This document shows positions 54,974 through 64,000 of a stretch of DNA of 64,000 bases, piece by piece. The stretch is taken from contig JARBJD010000281.1 in the NCBI GenBank assembly GCA_033064195.1, forward strand, positions 33,277-97,276, given 5' to 3'. Made by a program: the position numbers and the translations under genes. The notes under the pieces were generated by a model, which searched no databases, was not told the DNA's origin, and was given only the letters and a program-made list of their open reading frames with translations. How positions within the stretch are numbered: position 1 is the stretch's first letter; each line of letters begins with the position of its first letter. The DNA is from Blattamonas nauphoetae. Lineage: Eukaryota; Preaxostyla; Oxymonadida.

Positions 54974-55567
54974 ATGAGCAGCGTCTTGACACCAACACAA
55001 CTACTGGAAATTTTGGACAAAGAAGATTTGAAAATGAAATCACCTCCAACTCTCAATCGACAAGGAACAACATATCTCACAGGAAGCACTTTCGAATACT
55101 ACCTCGAAGAGAAACCAGATGAAACTTATCAAGTGTACGTCAATAGTTTCGTCAAAGGATATAGACCACATCTGAATCGCCAGAAATATCTTCGACCAGC
55201 AAATCGTTGTACAAAAGAGAAGCTTATTGAATCAATGAAAAATGAAAATTGTGAACTCATTTCTGAATACACTCATTCAAGTACTCCAGTAACATATCGA
55301 CACGAAGGAATTGAATGGATAGTGATCCCATCAAAATGGATGAAAGGATTCAGAACTCATCAGAACAAACGAAAACGATACACACAATCGTTTGTTGAAA
55401 ATGAATTGAAAAAAGAGAATTGTGAACTCATTGGAACATACACAAAGGTACTTGAGCCATTCAAATATCGCGATTTACGAACAAAGAATGAGTATTACGT
55501 TCGCTTGGACAATTGGTTGTATTTTGGAGACCGTCCTCACTTGAGAAAGTACCACGAAAGGTCATGA
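54974..55567 (+). CDS. Virus-like protein with three G-x-RPH repeats
   Basis: 197 codons, ATG at 54974 just after the T-rich motif, TGA at 55565-55567. Three repeat units of about 60 residues end in a similar box: SFVKGYRPHLNR, KWMKGFRTHQNK and NWLYFGDRPHLR. The middle of each unit reads 'e.mk.eNCELI.eYt....pv.Yr..g..y.v'. The layout (Cys-Glu-Leu, Tyr, aromatic strand, G-x-R-P-H) recalls a repeat domain found in giant-virus and homing-endonuclease-associated proteins that often holds a treble-clef zinc site, but the zinc Cys residues are missing here. It could bind DNA. Intact, unlike most neighbours. Fully convincing family assignment needs a profile search. Confidence 0.6.
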   Translation: MSSVLTPTQLLEILDKEDLKMKSPPTLNRQGTTYLTGSTFEYYLEEKPDETYQVYVNSFVKGYRPHLNRQKYLRPANRCTKEKLIESMKNENCELISEYTHSSTPVTYRHEGIEWIVIPSKWMKGFRTHQNKRKRYTQSFVENELKKENCELIGTYTKVLEPFKYRDLRTKNEYYVRLDNWLYFGDRPHLRKYHERS

Positions 55568-57249
55568 AAATACTGAAAATCTATTTTTGACCACAAATCA
55601 CTGAAATCCAACATGATAACCATTTCGAAAAATTCTGAAAAAAATTCTAAAATCTCGGGGACACTGTCGGTCCTCGATCAAGACAATCCTGATGAAAATC
55701 GGTTGAGAATTCGTCGAACTGTGTACCGAACTTAGGTCGAAAAAGTGACGAAAAAGTCGATGTTCGGATTTCGCCACTATGAACACCTTTATGTCTCAAA
55801 TTGTGTTCAAACACGTTTGATTGTGACGGAAATCATTTTGAAAGGTAGGATTTTCGATAAAAAGCACTTCTGAGATTTTTGGTTTGATCCGACCCATTGA
55901 GGTTTTTTCGCGTTTTTTGAGATTTTTTCAGAAAAGGTATGGACGTTCGGGACTATGTCCTTTTGATCACTTTTCGTCGTCTTACGGTGTTTTTGGGTGT
56001 GAAAACGCTAGTTGGCGTCTTTTTGTGTCATTCATCTCTGAAAACTTTTGACACCTCTACGTTCGCACACTTTTTCATGAATTTTCACATTTCACTACTT
56101 TCACTTCATTTACTCCGTTATTGCATCATTTTAACGAACATAAGTCAACGCGAGACGTATAGCGCATTTCCTTAGTTTCATTTTGTTGGTTCTTCGATCA
56201 CACCTCTGACGACACATTTGCACCAACATTTTGACACTATGGATTTTTTGATCTGAATTTCGTTACAAATCCTTCTTTCTCACGGTATGAGTGAGGTGTG
56301 CTCAAATTTTGAGGAGATTTTGTCGGATAGTTCTCTCATAAAGTCACTTTTTCATGTTTTCACTTCTCAACTTTTGACCGTTTTTGTCACTTCAAAACCG
56401 ACTGTAGTCCCTTTCATTTCATCACTTTCTCTCCCCATTTCACATTTGATCTCTTCACCATTCCTCTTCATTTTGCTCATATCACTTCCATTTTGTGGGC
56501 CGTTCTCACTTCACTAGCACATCATTTTAGTCAAGTTTTCATCAACTTTTTATCAAAAACAGAGTAAAAGAAAGCGAAACAACCAACAATGAAACGGGCA
56601 AGTATGAAACTGAGAGGGAAATTGACGATCGTGAAAACTGTGTGAAATGTGACACTAATAGTGAAAATGTCGCTTGTGTTCAGGTTTTTCTCTCTTTAAA
56701 ACAACAAAAATGATTCAAAAAAGTATGTGAAATGATGAAGATTACGGAAAAATTCCGAGATGTGAAGTGAGCCGTTGAAAGTGAGATCTCTGCAAAAGTT
56801 CGGAAAACTCAGTAAACGGGAATTAGTGTGTTGTATTCGAGAAAAAGTTATTGAGAAAGAAACATGAATGAAGTGGTTAAAAACAGTAATCAACGAGAAA
56901 ATGAAGACAGAAGTGAGGTCAAAAATGAAACAATAACTAATGAAAATGAAGTGACAATTCAATCAAAAACGAGTGAAACAGAGCTGAAATAAGAGAGAAA
57001 TGAGAGCGGCATACTGCTTTTCACATAAAAGTGCAGAGATCCACGACCGATCCTGAAACCTCAAATATCTCTGCAAAAGTTCGGAATCTTCAAAAAACGG
57101 AGCATACCATGATGATCCTGAGCACCAGAAGAATCTGAAACGCGAAGAATTAGAACGAAACTATCACTTGTGAGAAATTAGTGATCGAACCCATTGATCC
57201 TCATTTCTGATGAAAAATCCAAAACTGAGAAAACAACGAATGAAAATTT
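55568..57249. other. AT-rich stretch with no supported gene
   Basis: About 1.7 kb of T-rich/A-rich sequence with open frames (55939-56175, 56287-56517) that look like chance: Phe/Leu/Ser-rich with no repeat or domain. GCAAAAGTTCGGA occurs twice (56789-56801 and 57071-57083, approximate), which may be an eroded repeat. Confidence 0.5.
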
Positions 57250-57276
57250 ATTTTTGAATTTTTTAATTTGTATTAA
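57250..57276 (+). promoter_or_regulatory. T-rich promoter-like motif
   Basis: AATTTTTTAATTTGTATTAA lies directly before the ATG at 57277, nearly identical to the motif at 54953. Confidence 0.6.
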
Positions 57277-57489
57277 ATGAATCCAACAGCGATGTACAAG
57301 GAAAGACGTCGAGTATGTTCAGAACAAGCATTAATTGAATCAATGAGAGAAGAGAACTGTACGCTGGTCTCTGAGTATGTCAGAAATAATGTGCCGGTGA
57401 CGTACGTTCATGAGGGATTGTTATTTTTTATTTTCAATGAAAGAGCAAACAAAAATGAATCGACAAAAATACAATTCACAAATGATTGA
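57277..57489 (+). pseudogene. Truncated paralogue of the G-x-RPH repeat protein
   Basis: 70 codons ending at TGA 57487-57489. The segment CSEQALIESMREENCTLVSEY followed by VPVTYVHEG matches CTKEKLIESMKNENCELISEY and TPVTYRHEG in the protein at 54974, at about 60% identity, then degenerates into unrelated sequence before the expected G-x-RPH box. Upstream motif and start context are preserved, so it is a recent partial duplicate. From 57490 to 57946 I see no other gene. Confidence 0.6.
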
Positions 57490-57946
57490 GAAAATGATTG
57501 ATCATCAGGCATCTGAGTAGTCCCATCAAAATAGGTAAAACTGGGATCAATTGATGTCAGTGCCTAAATTTGGACTGAGATCAAATTTCAACTCTTTTCC
57601 TTTGAGATTTTCTCATTATCACTTCATTAATCATGTTCAATTCACTTCTTGTTTTCACATAATGCTCTTCAATATTTCAGACAGCTCTTATTTCCCAAAA
57701 ACACGCACGATCACAATCACCAACACTTCGTTTTTCGATGTATTCCCTTCATTGACTTTAGTCAGTGAGAAAAAACCATCAAAGAAGACATAATAACGCA
57801 TTATCGACTTGTTTTTATAATTATTGTTGTAGAACAAACTGAAACAGCAGCACCCAAAGTTTGCATTTTCATGATCTATGAAGTGACCATTTTCCTTTTT
57901 ACTTTTTTTTCCATTCAAATATCATATATAAGAAGACTTTTTTGAA

Positions 57947-58856
57947 ATGAAAGAAACGAAATGGTATTGTAGGTATTTGGTGGGATCAGATCCGACTGGG
58001 ATCACTGGGATCAAATCAGAAGCCTGTTGATCATACTCTGTCGACGACCAACGAGAATTCGGCAGTGATTGACTCACTTCAGACGACAACAGAAGCACAC
58101 AAGACAGCGATCTCTTCAATCCAAAAAGTAGTCAGCACAAATGGATCGATCACGACTCCAACAATTGGAGGATTGATCAATGTGAATGGAGCGAAGTGGA
58201 ACATATCGGAGGGATCACTTCCGAAGTATCCTGGAACATATCCGGCATCAACATTTTCTTCTGGCGTTTCTATATCACAATCACTTGCAGAAACTTCAGG
58301 AATTCAGTTCAATGGTGATGGAATAATTATGTGGTCTCCTTGTGACAAACCAGCACTCTATTACTACGATGAGGACACAGGTTCAGGAGTGTTTTCAATA
58401 TCCACAACAGGCAGTTTTTCTCAGCTATCAGACAGAAGAGTGAAAAGAAATATTGAACCATATCCTAATGTTCTTGAGCAACTGAATAAAGTGGAAATTG
58501 TTCGCTACCAATTCAACATATTTGACTCGAAGATCAACCAAGTCACAAGACAAATTGAAAGTGAAACTGATGAAGAACACTTGAAGAACTGCAAAGAGAA
58601 ATGTGAATGTCTGAAGAATGAAAGTGAGAAGAAACACATTGGAGTGATTGCACAACAGATCCAAGAAATCTTTCCTGAAGTTGTGAATGATTCCAATCCA
58701 GATTGTCTTCAAGTTGATTACGCAGAACTCTCATGCTTTTGTGTGAAAGCCATTCAGGAACTGAGTAGCATTGTCGGACAACAACAGACACTCATATATG
58801 AACTAATCCAAAAATATAATTCACTGATCGACACAACGACTAATACTCCAACATGA
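57947..58856 (+). pseudogene. Fibre-like protein with C-terminal peptidase S74 domain; frameshift near the start
   Basis: The long frame (58065-58856) has no ATG. An ATG at 57947 in another frame (MKETKWYCRYLVGSD...) probably starts it, with a frameshift at about 58020. The N-terminal half is Ser/Thr/Gly-rich and beta-structured, as in a trimeric fibre. The last 140 residues form the endosialidase-type intramolecular chaperone (peptidase S74): LSDRRVKRNI with the Ser-Asp and Lys of the cleavage site, then KHIGVIAQQIQEIFPEVV and VDYAELSCFCVKAIQEL. Such chaperones trim themselves off after the fibre has folded. Use as a virion surface fibre is inference from the family and neighbours. Ends TGA at 58854-58856, overlapping the next gene tail to tail. 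Confidence 0.75.
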
Positions 58857-59250
58857 GATCAACCAGAAATTCATAGTACTCATTGATTATTTTTCCATTG
58901 ATGGTCTCGGTTGTTTCCATCTCGATTGAGTCACCAGAACTGTCTTTGAACCAGATCTTCACAATTGATTGTCGAGTAGTTAATTCCCACTTCTTTCGCT
59001 TCGCGATCTGTTCATTACAGAAAGCAACAAATGAATCATTGAATGCGTCAGTCTGAATCCAATCACCGTGGATTGTAATGTGCTGAGGAATGTCTTTTGA
59101 AATGACTGTTGTTGAACCATCAATGTCCTCCCTCACATGAATGAGTTTGCAGTCAAGAAAGTGAACATATTTTTGATTTCTAGAATTGGTAAAATCAGGA
59201 GGTAATTGAGCAGTGTGAGAATTCTGAATTGAGAAATAACGTTTCACCAT
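58840..59250 (-). CDS. Virus-island protein of 136 residues, function unknown
   Basis: ATG at 59250, TAG at 58840-58842; its 3' end overlaps the S74 gene by 17 bases on the other strand. It is a mixed alpha/beta protein with Trp and acidic residues (QHITIHGDWIQTDAFNDSF; KIWFKDSSGDSIEMETTETI) and has no signal or membrane segment. The start is 35-40 bases from the end of the capsid-like gene upstream, with a T-rich motif between, so these genes are ordered like a viral late cluster. Not recognised. Confidence 0.6.
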   Translation of the reverse strand: MVKRYFSIQNSHTAQLPPDFTNSRNQKYVHFLDCKLIHVREDIDGSTTVISKDIPQHITIHGDWIQTDAFNDSFVAFCNEQIAKRKKWELTTRQSIVKIWFKDSSGDSIEMETTETINGKIINEYYEFLVDLMLEY

Positions 59251-59285
59251 TTGTGATTTCTACAAAAATAAAATATCATATTTGA
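59251..59285 (-). promoter_or_regulatory. T-rich promoter-like motif before the 136-residue gene
   Basis: Read on the - strand: GATATTTTATTTTTGTAG, about 10 bases before the ATG. Same core as before the other - strand genes of the island. Confidence 0.55.
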
Positions 59286-59288
59286 TTC

Positions 59289-60979
59289 TTAATAACCTCT
59301 CTTCACCTCTTCGTATGCTTCTTGGAGTCGACGATCAATGACATATCGCACTCTGGGTTGTCCATTCTCAATCCAGAACAGCCAGTATGTAGCCTGATGC
59401 AATGCCAATATTGGTGGAGGAGGTCCTTCTGGAGTTGAAGTGAAATATGGATCGAGTTCACCCTGATTGATCGGTGTTCCTCTGAAGACAATATTCACTG
59501 ATTCTGCTGTTGAAATACCTTCTTCTCCACCAGCGATTTCACTTCGATCTGTTGGAACCATGAATGTGAATGAAGTAGCATCCGTAACTGCTCTGGTTCT
59601 CTTGAACTCCTTTCCATAATAGCTTGTATTGCGTGACATACATATGGAATTCTCAAACTCTTCAGTGGCTGAACAACCAATGAAATCACCATTCACCATC
59701 ATCATTTGATAGAACTCTGGTGAGATTGTTGACATCGGGAAATTGGGATAGTTTGATCCAAGCATTTCGAATAAGCCAACATATTGAGGATTTCTGAAGA
59801 CTGTACATTCATTTGGTCTTTCAGGGAATAAGCACATTAGATTCATGAGATTGTTGAGTTTGATACTGATGTTTGATCTCACTCCCATCGCTGTTGCTTT
59901 TGATTGAAATGATTGTGTGTCTATTCTTTCAGCTTTCAATACATAAAGAGTCTTCGAATATGTGTCTATTAGGGATTGTTTCGTTGAATCAGTGATCTGA
60001 TATCCATCGCAAACTGATGTGACTTTATCTACAGAAGAAGACCAAACAGTTGAAGTGGTTGATTTGGCTACTATTTCATCAGTACCAGTGGATGGTTGAG
60101 TATGATGGACAGCTCTATCGTATTGCATCACTGGATTTCCAATTTGTGTGAATTCTTGCGTCAGAGTTGAGTATTTATTCTCTGCCATGTTTAGCATTCT
60201 AGCTTGACCTGCAATAGTTGTCATTGATTTGTCTGGAAATCGATCTCGAATCATCTCAAGAGTTTTAAAATAACAGTTGAAACACGAATGGGACAATAAA
60301 CCAGCGAATCAGTTGTCAAATGAAATCTCAAACGTAAATTACCGAAGATCGAATTCGGATACTGATCAAAGGTACTCAGAGGAAGTCGATTCACAAACGG
60401 AATAACCAGTGGAATCGTAGCAGTGTATGGTCCTTTGGGCGCATGCAATATTGGAACAAAATAGAATCCACACACTTGGATCCATTCTCTGAACATTTTC
60501 CCAAAGACTGTAGCAATGCTTCATATTGTTTTCTCTTCATATGACTTGAAAGTGTGATACAGAAATGATTCGTGAACATGATTGTTCTGGAGTGAATTGT
60601 CAATGATGTTTCCTTTACTGTCCACCAATCTCATATCTCGAATTGCATCTGATGATGATTTGTAACCGTAGAACATTCCGTACCTTCCAGCGGTCTCTGA
60701 ACCATCTCCCATTGTTGGTTGGTAATACGGAACGGAAATCGTGAGATCAATACGCAAATGACTCTTCGTAAATTCAGTCACATCATGTCCATCATAGCAC
60801 AATGGAACTTCAATCTCATCTCCAATTCTGCATGGCATGGGAGGATTTGTTGGATGAACTTCCTGAATTGAATACACATGAGGTTCTGAATCCCATTGTT
60901 TTGGTAGATATGATTGCACTTCAATTTGTTCGATTAATGTCGATGTTGGTTTGGATTGATTTGATCTGAAACTTCTCAT
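59289..60979 (-). pseudogene. Capsid-like protein, second copy, with one nonsense and one frameshift lesion
   Basis: Starts ATG at 60979 (MRSFRSNQ...) and ends TAA at 59289-59291. In-frame TGA about 60521-60523 and a frameshift at about 60270 break it. It is a diverged paralogue of the protein at 61064-62924: both have a 'frDl.v....g.ii' strand (SSDAIRDMRLVDSKGNII here, SASIFRDLTVLHNNQRII there), a 'sifGnLrLrfhlttDs' segment, and a C-terminus with 'PI.QGeLD.Y', 'PPPPIL', 'ATYWLFWI..GqPrV.Y'. Order and spacing of strands would fit a double-jelly-roll capsid protein, but this is inference. Confidence 0.5.
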
Positions 60980-61015
60980 TTATAGAAAAATAAAAAATAC
61001 AATATCAATAATTTC
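60980..61015 (-). promoter_or_regulatory. T-rich promoter-like motif before the second capsid-like gene
   Basis: Read on the - strand: GATATTGTATTTTTTATTTT followed by TCTATAAATG, the last ATG being the start at 60979. Confidence 0.6.
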
Positions 61016-61027
61016 TTTTACTGTTTT

Positions 61028-61056
61028 GTCTCGCCAGAGGCTTCGAACCCCCGATG
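61028..61056 (-). other. tRNA T-arm-like remnant
   Basis: On the - strand GGGGGTTCGAAGCCTCT forms a T-stem and loop with a perfect B-box-type GGTTCGAA.CC core, followed by what could be a 3' acceptor strand. No matching 5' half is present. It lies in the spacer between the two capsid-like genes. Confidence 0.35.
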
Positions 61057-61063
61057 AGAGTCT

Positions 61064-62924
61064 CTACATGATTCCTAAATCTTTGTGCAATGCTTTCAAT
61101 GTGTGATTCGGATAGTACTCAACTTTTGGTTCACCTTTGCTATATCGTAATACCCACCACGTGGTTGCAGTGGTTGCTAGAATCGGTGCTGGAGGATGAG
61201 TAAATGTTGCCATATCACCGCCACTTTGACTTGGGTTGTATACATTATAGTATGTGTCAAGATTGCCTTGATAGATTGGATGAGATCTCAAAGTGACAGC
61301 AGTATTTCCTTTTGAACTGATCGAATCATTGCAGTTCGTTGGACAACCACTACGTTGAGTTGGGAAGCACAGAAGGAAGTCAGTATTGTCATGAACTGGA
61401 CGAACTCTTGTCATTGTTTCATTGGGATATGTTCCGTCACCAGTGAGTTTCTCTTCAACGAGAGAATCCGTCAGTGATCGCTCCAAATCATCAGGAACAG
61501 CTAGGTACGAATCGAGATTGAGAGTCGATAATGCAAATTGATAGAAGCGAGCTCCAATTGTTGTAGTCGGTTGTTCTGGATAATACCTGTTTTGTAAAGT
61601 CACTTGGATGTTCTTCTGCATTGGATTGTGGAAGCAAGTGACTTCATTGTCGTAATGACGGAAGAGGAGCATAATATCCTTTGCATTCACCACTACCATT
61701 TGCTGAGTACAATCAATTCCTGTTGCCGTTGGCGTCTTCTGAAATGGATAGAATGAGATCTTTTCTGCTGGAATTGTTCCAGGACGATTTGTGTACATCT
61801 GCTTCAGATTCTTTATCGCACCATCTTTCATTTTGTATCCAACACTCATGCAATACACATCATCAATCCGATAATTTGTGACGTTTAATGAGATGTACTG
61901 ATCCACATATTCTGGTTCTGTTGTCACGACATTGGCTGTTGAGCAAACTATGTCTTTTGTTACTGTTGGTTGCTGAAATGATTGACCAATTTGAACGAAG
62001 TTCTTTGTGCATGAGGTGACAAGATTGGTTAGGAAATATGGACGATGTTGAATACAATTGAGAATTGCTGCTTTAATAGTTGGTGCTGCTGCTGTTCCAG
62101 TTACGAGTGATGATAGTGTATCTTTCAAAGTGAGTTCAGGATTTACAGAACAACAAACAAACGCATCTTCATTCATGTGCACACTCAATTTCAAATCGCC
62201 AAAGAGACATTTTGGATAGTCAGTCATCCCTGAGAAAATGAGAAGATCTTCAAGATTAATCGACACACGAATTGGCACATCAATAGTGTCTTGAAACACT
62301 CCTGTTCCGGACGTCGTTGTAAAATCCGAAAGTGGAATATAAACACCAGCAACAGATTCATCATGAGTCCAAGCATTTTCCAAGGTGTGTGACAATGTTT
62401 TCGATTCTCCAATTGACTCTTCGGTTTGATCATGTTGTATATGTGAGGACTCCATTGAGACATCATTGTTTGTTGTGCTGATGATTCTCTGATTGTTGTG
62501 AAGAACAGTAAGGTCACGAAAGATTGATGCAGAATGCTTGAGTCCAACGAAGATGAATATCCTCTCATTCATGTACGATCCGATTTTACCAGCTGTAGTT
62601 TGCCAATTCTTGACTTTCAGTGTCGCTGTCATTGTGAACGTGATAAACGAATCATCAATTTGACAAATGTCCTGATTACCAGTCAATGGAATGATTATTT
62701 CCTGTCCCGTGTAGAAGCGTGCATTCTCTGATGGTTTCAATTCTGAATCGAAGTACTGTGTGCTCCATCATTCATGAGGGTAAATGAATGTGATGTTCGG
62801 ACATCAGTTGCTGTTGTATTTGACCCATGTCATCTCTTGTGTATTCTATCCTTCCAGTGGTATTTCCAGTCAATGATGATGCTCCTGTTCTTTTGTTTGT
62901 CAGATGTGTTATATGCGAGTTCAT
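61064..62924 (-). pseudogene. Capsid-like protein, first copy; N-terminal frameshift
   Basis: 558 codons are open from 62740 to a TAG at 61064-61066. The true start seems to be ATG 62924 just after the T-rich motif (MNSHITHLTNKRTGASSLTG...), with a frameshift between about 62775 and 62740. Features: GQEIIIPLTGNQDICQIDDS near the start; IFRDLTVLHNNQRI; a 'PI.VSINLEDLLIF' segment followed by CLFGDLKLSVHMNEDAFVCC, comparable to the inter-barrel region of double-jelly-roll capsid proteins; and a Pro/aromatic C-terminus (HPIYQGNLDTYYNV ... PPAPILATTATTWWVL). The size (about 610 residues) and position fit a major capsid protein. Family assignment is inference. Confidence 0.5.
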
Positions 62925-62950
62925 TTTATCAAAAATAAAAAATTACATTT
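62925..62950 (-). promoter_or_regulatory. T-rich promoter-like motif before the first capsid-like gene
   Basis: Read on the - strand: AATTTTTTATTTTTGATAAA, directly before the ATG at 62924. Confidence 0.62.
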
Positions 62951-62961
62951 ATGCTTTAACT

Positions 62962-63268
62962 CTAGTTACTTTTTCTTTTTGGTTTCTTCTTCTTTGTTTT
63001 CGGTTTCAGCTTTTCTTCCAATCGCAGTATTTCTCCTCTGAGCTTGTTCGCAACTGCTGTGTTCCTTCATTCATTGCTTGCTCATATTGTGCCATCTTTT
63101 CTGCGTGGATTTGCTGATCCGATTTCACATCTGGTATCATTTCAATTCCTGTCTGTGCTACCTTCGAAATCAGTGGTCCAACAAAGGGGAATTAGGTTCA
63201 GAAATGGAGCTCAACTCTGAGTATGTTTTGCCAACTGCTGCTAATTTTGATAACCAACCTGGTGCCAT
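62962..63268 (-). pseudogene. Small MAPG-starting protein with basic tail, frameshifted
   Basis: ATG 63268, MAPGWLSKLAAVGKTYSEL, with a frameshift near 63190 into a frame reading PFVGPLISKVAQTGIEM, and a second near 63020 leading to a Lys-rich end (KPKTKKKKPKRKSN) and TAG at 62962-62964. Restored length would be about 100 residues: a short hydrophobic/amphipathic N-part, a helical middle, and a strongly basic tail. Small basic proteins next to capsid genes are usual in eukaryotic DNA viruses and virus-like transposons (nucleic-acid packaging or minor capsid). Not recognised by name. Confidence 0.5.
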
Positions 63269-63292
63269 TTTAAAAAAAATAAAATATTTGAA
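63269..63292 (-). promoter_or_regulatory. T-rich promoter-like motif before the first MAPG gene
   Basis: Read on the - strand: CAAATATTTTATTTTTTTTA, then AA and the ATG. Confidence 0.55.
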
Positions 63293-63390
63293 TACTAGTG
63301 AATTATTATCCTTTGAATTGAATTTTGGAATTTGACGAGTGGCAAATCGTCATTTGGAGTATCGTCCATTTCGTGGAGGTTCGTACTCGA

Positions 63391-63610
63391 TCATCTGTGG
63401 TTTTGTTGACGATTGATCGCCTTATTTTGTTGATAAACGTCCATCATTCCACCTAATCCATTGAGTATTCCTCCTGCTGTTTGTCCAGATTTACTGTTCG
63501 TTTGAGAGAGCAATCCACCACCGACTTGAAGTAATGTTGGAGCTAGAGGTTTGATGAATTGAAAATTGCTTGCCGATATTTTTGAGTTTGTTGAAACTTC
63601 CTGGTGCCAT
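63391..63610 (-). pseudogene. Second small MAPG-starting protein, glycine-rich, frameshifted
   Basis: ATG 63610 (MAPGSFNKLKNIGKQF), a frameshift near 63560, then a frame reading IKPLAPTLLQVGGGLLSQTN and GGILNGLGGMMDVYQQNKAI to TGA at 63391-63393. Start and first residues parallel the neighbour (MAPGWLSKLAAVGK). The Gly-rich hydrophobic middle could be membrane-active, as in small capsid-cement or membrane-lytic virion proteins; this is inference. Confidence 0.45.
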
Positions 63611-63649
63611 TTATGCAATTTTGAAATTGTGTTGAAGAGACGAAGTCTA

Positions 63650-63680
63650 TTTAAGTAAAATAAAAAATACAGATTCATTT
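63650..63680 (-). promoter_or_regulatory. T-rich promoter-like motif upstream of the second MAPG gene
   Basis: Read on the - strand: TCTGTATTTTTTATTTTACT, about 40 bases before the ATG at 63610; further away than in the other genes. Confidence 0.45.
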
Positions 63681-63704
63681 ATAATTTGGCGGGAATCGCT
63701 TTCG

Positions 63705-64000
63705 TCAGAGAAATGCCATAATTGAGAATATGTTGTATGCTTCATTATAGGCAATGCTCATATCTTTTCCACCAACAAGGATCTTGAAAATGGTTCTAAA
63801 CACTGGAGTTTATTCAGACAGAGGCACTTGTCAGATAAATCATCAATTCGATCACCACATCATTGATTCCAGTGAGTCGCAATCAGAGCACATAAATCAC
63901 TTTGGTTTGTGATCAGTTTCTTTGATGGTTCAATGAGATTATTCAGTAGTTTCTTTTCACAGCGATGCATTCTTGTAGACAAGCAGGGCTGATCTTTGAA
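63705..64000 (-). pseudogene. 3' end of another virus-island gene, frameshifted, runs off the window
   Basis: On the - strand coding-like sequence enters from the right edge (MHRCEKKLLNNLIEPSKKLI) and shifts frame at least twice (VVIELMIYLTSASV; then FRTIFKILVGGKDMSIAYNE) before a TGA at 63705-63707. Helical, charged, no family recognised. It shows that the island continues beyond 64 kb. Confidence 0.45.

Overview
This looks like nuclear DNA of a protist, most likely a metamonad flagellate of the oxymonad type (a Blattamonas-like genome is my best guess, from memory of gene style, not a search). Reasons: short GT-AG introns of about 46-90 nt, very large surface proteins with beta-helix-like repeats and a membrane-anchored pseudokinase, protein kinases joined to SPRY-like domains, DIRS-type tyrosine-recombinase retroelements, and a virus-like gene block. 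TAA, TAG and TGA all end otherwise convincing reading frames, so I assume the standard code. Frameshifts and in-frame stops are common in all parts of the window; most of it reads as decaying sequence, although uncorrected long-read indels could explain some of them.

Layout. (1) 1-5.7 kb: eroded gene pieces, a terminal-inverted-repeat (TIR) element at 2369-5176 with a second element nested in it (2801-3986), and a ubiquitin-like gene fragment. (2) 5.98-29.88 kb, + strand: one giant receptor gene ('gene A': signal peptide, beta-helix-like ectodomain, one transmembrane helix, TKL-like pseudokinase), cut into five pieces by a complete DIRS-like retroelement (8566-13317), a 1.1 kb TIR element, a 576 bp MITE, and a composite DIRS-like insertion (20010-28960) that itself holds two nested elements. 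(3) 54.4-30.97 kb, - strand: a second large gene ('gene B': SPRY-like, protein kinase, coiled coil, several SPRY-like repeats, ubiquitin-like domain, U-box-like end), cut into four pieces by TIR elements of 6.1, 9.2 and 2.3 kb, the 9.2 kb one containing two more nested elements. The 6.1 kb element carries a decayed DNAJC13/RME-8-like gene. Genes A and B are convergent, with their 3' ends about 1.1 kb apart.

(4) 54.9-64.0 kb: an AT-rich virus-like island with compact genes, each behind a T-rich promoter-like motif: a G-x-RPH repeat protein and a fragment of its paralogue, a peptidase-S74 (endosialidase-chaperone-type) fibre protein, two tandem paralogues of a large capsid-like protein, two small MAPG-starting proteins and a partial gene at the edge. 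Replication and integration genes, if present, lie outside the window.

How it fits together: virtually every break in genes A and B is a transposon whose removal (with one target-site duplication) puts the reading frame back, so the insertions can be delimited to the base. Most of the TIR elements share 8 bp duplications; two landed exactly on splice acceptors and duplicated them, so they could be spliced out as enlarged introns. No transposase for them is visible here.
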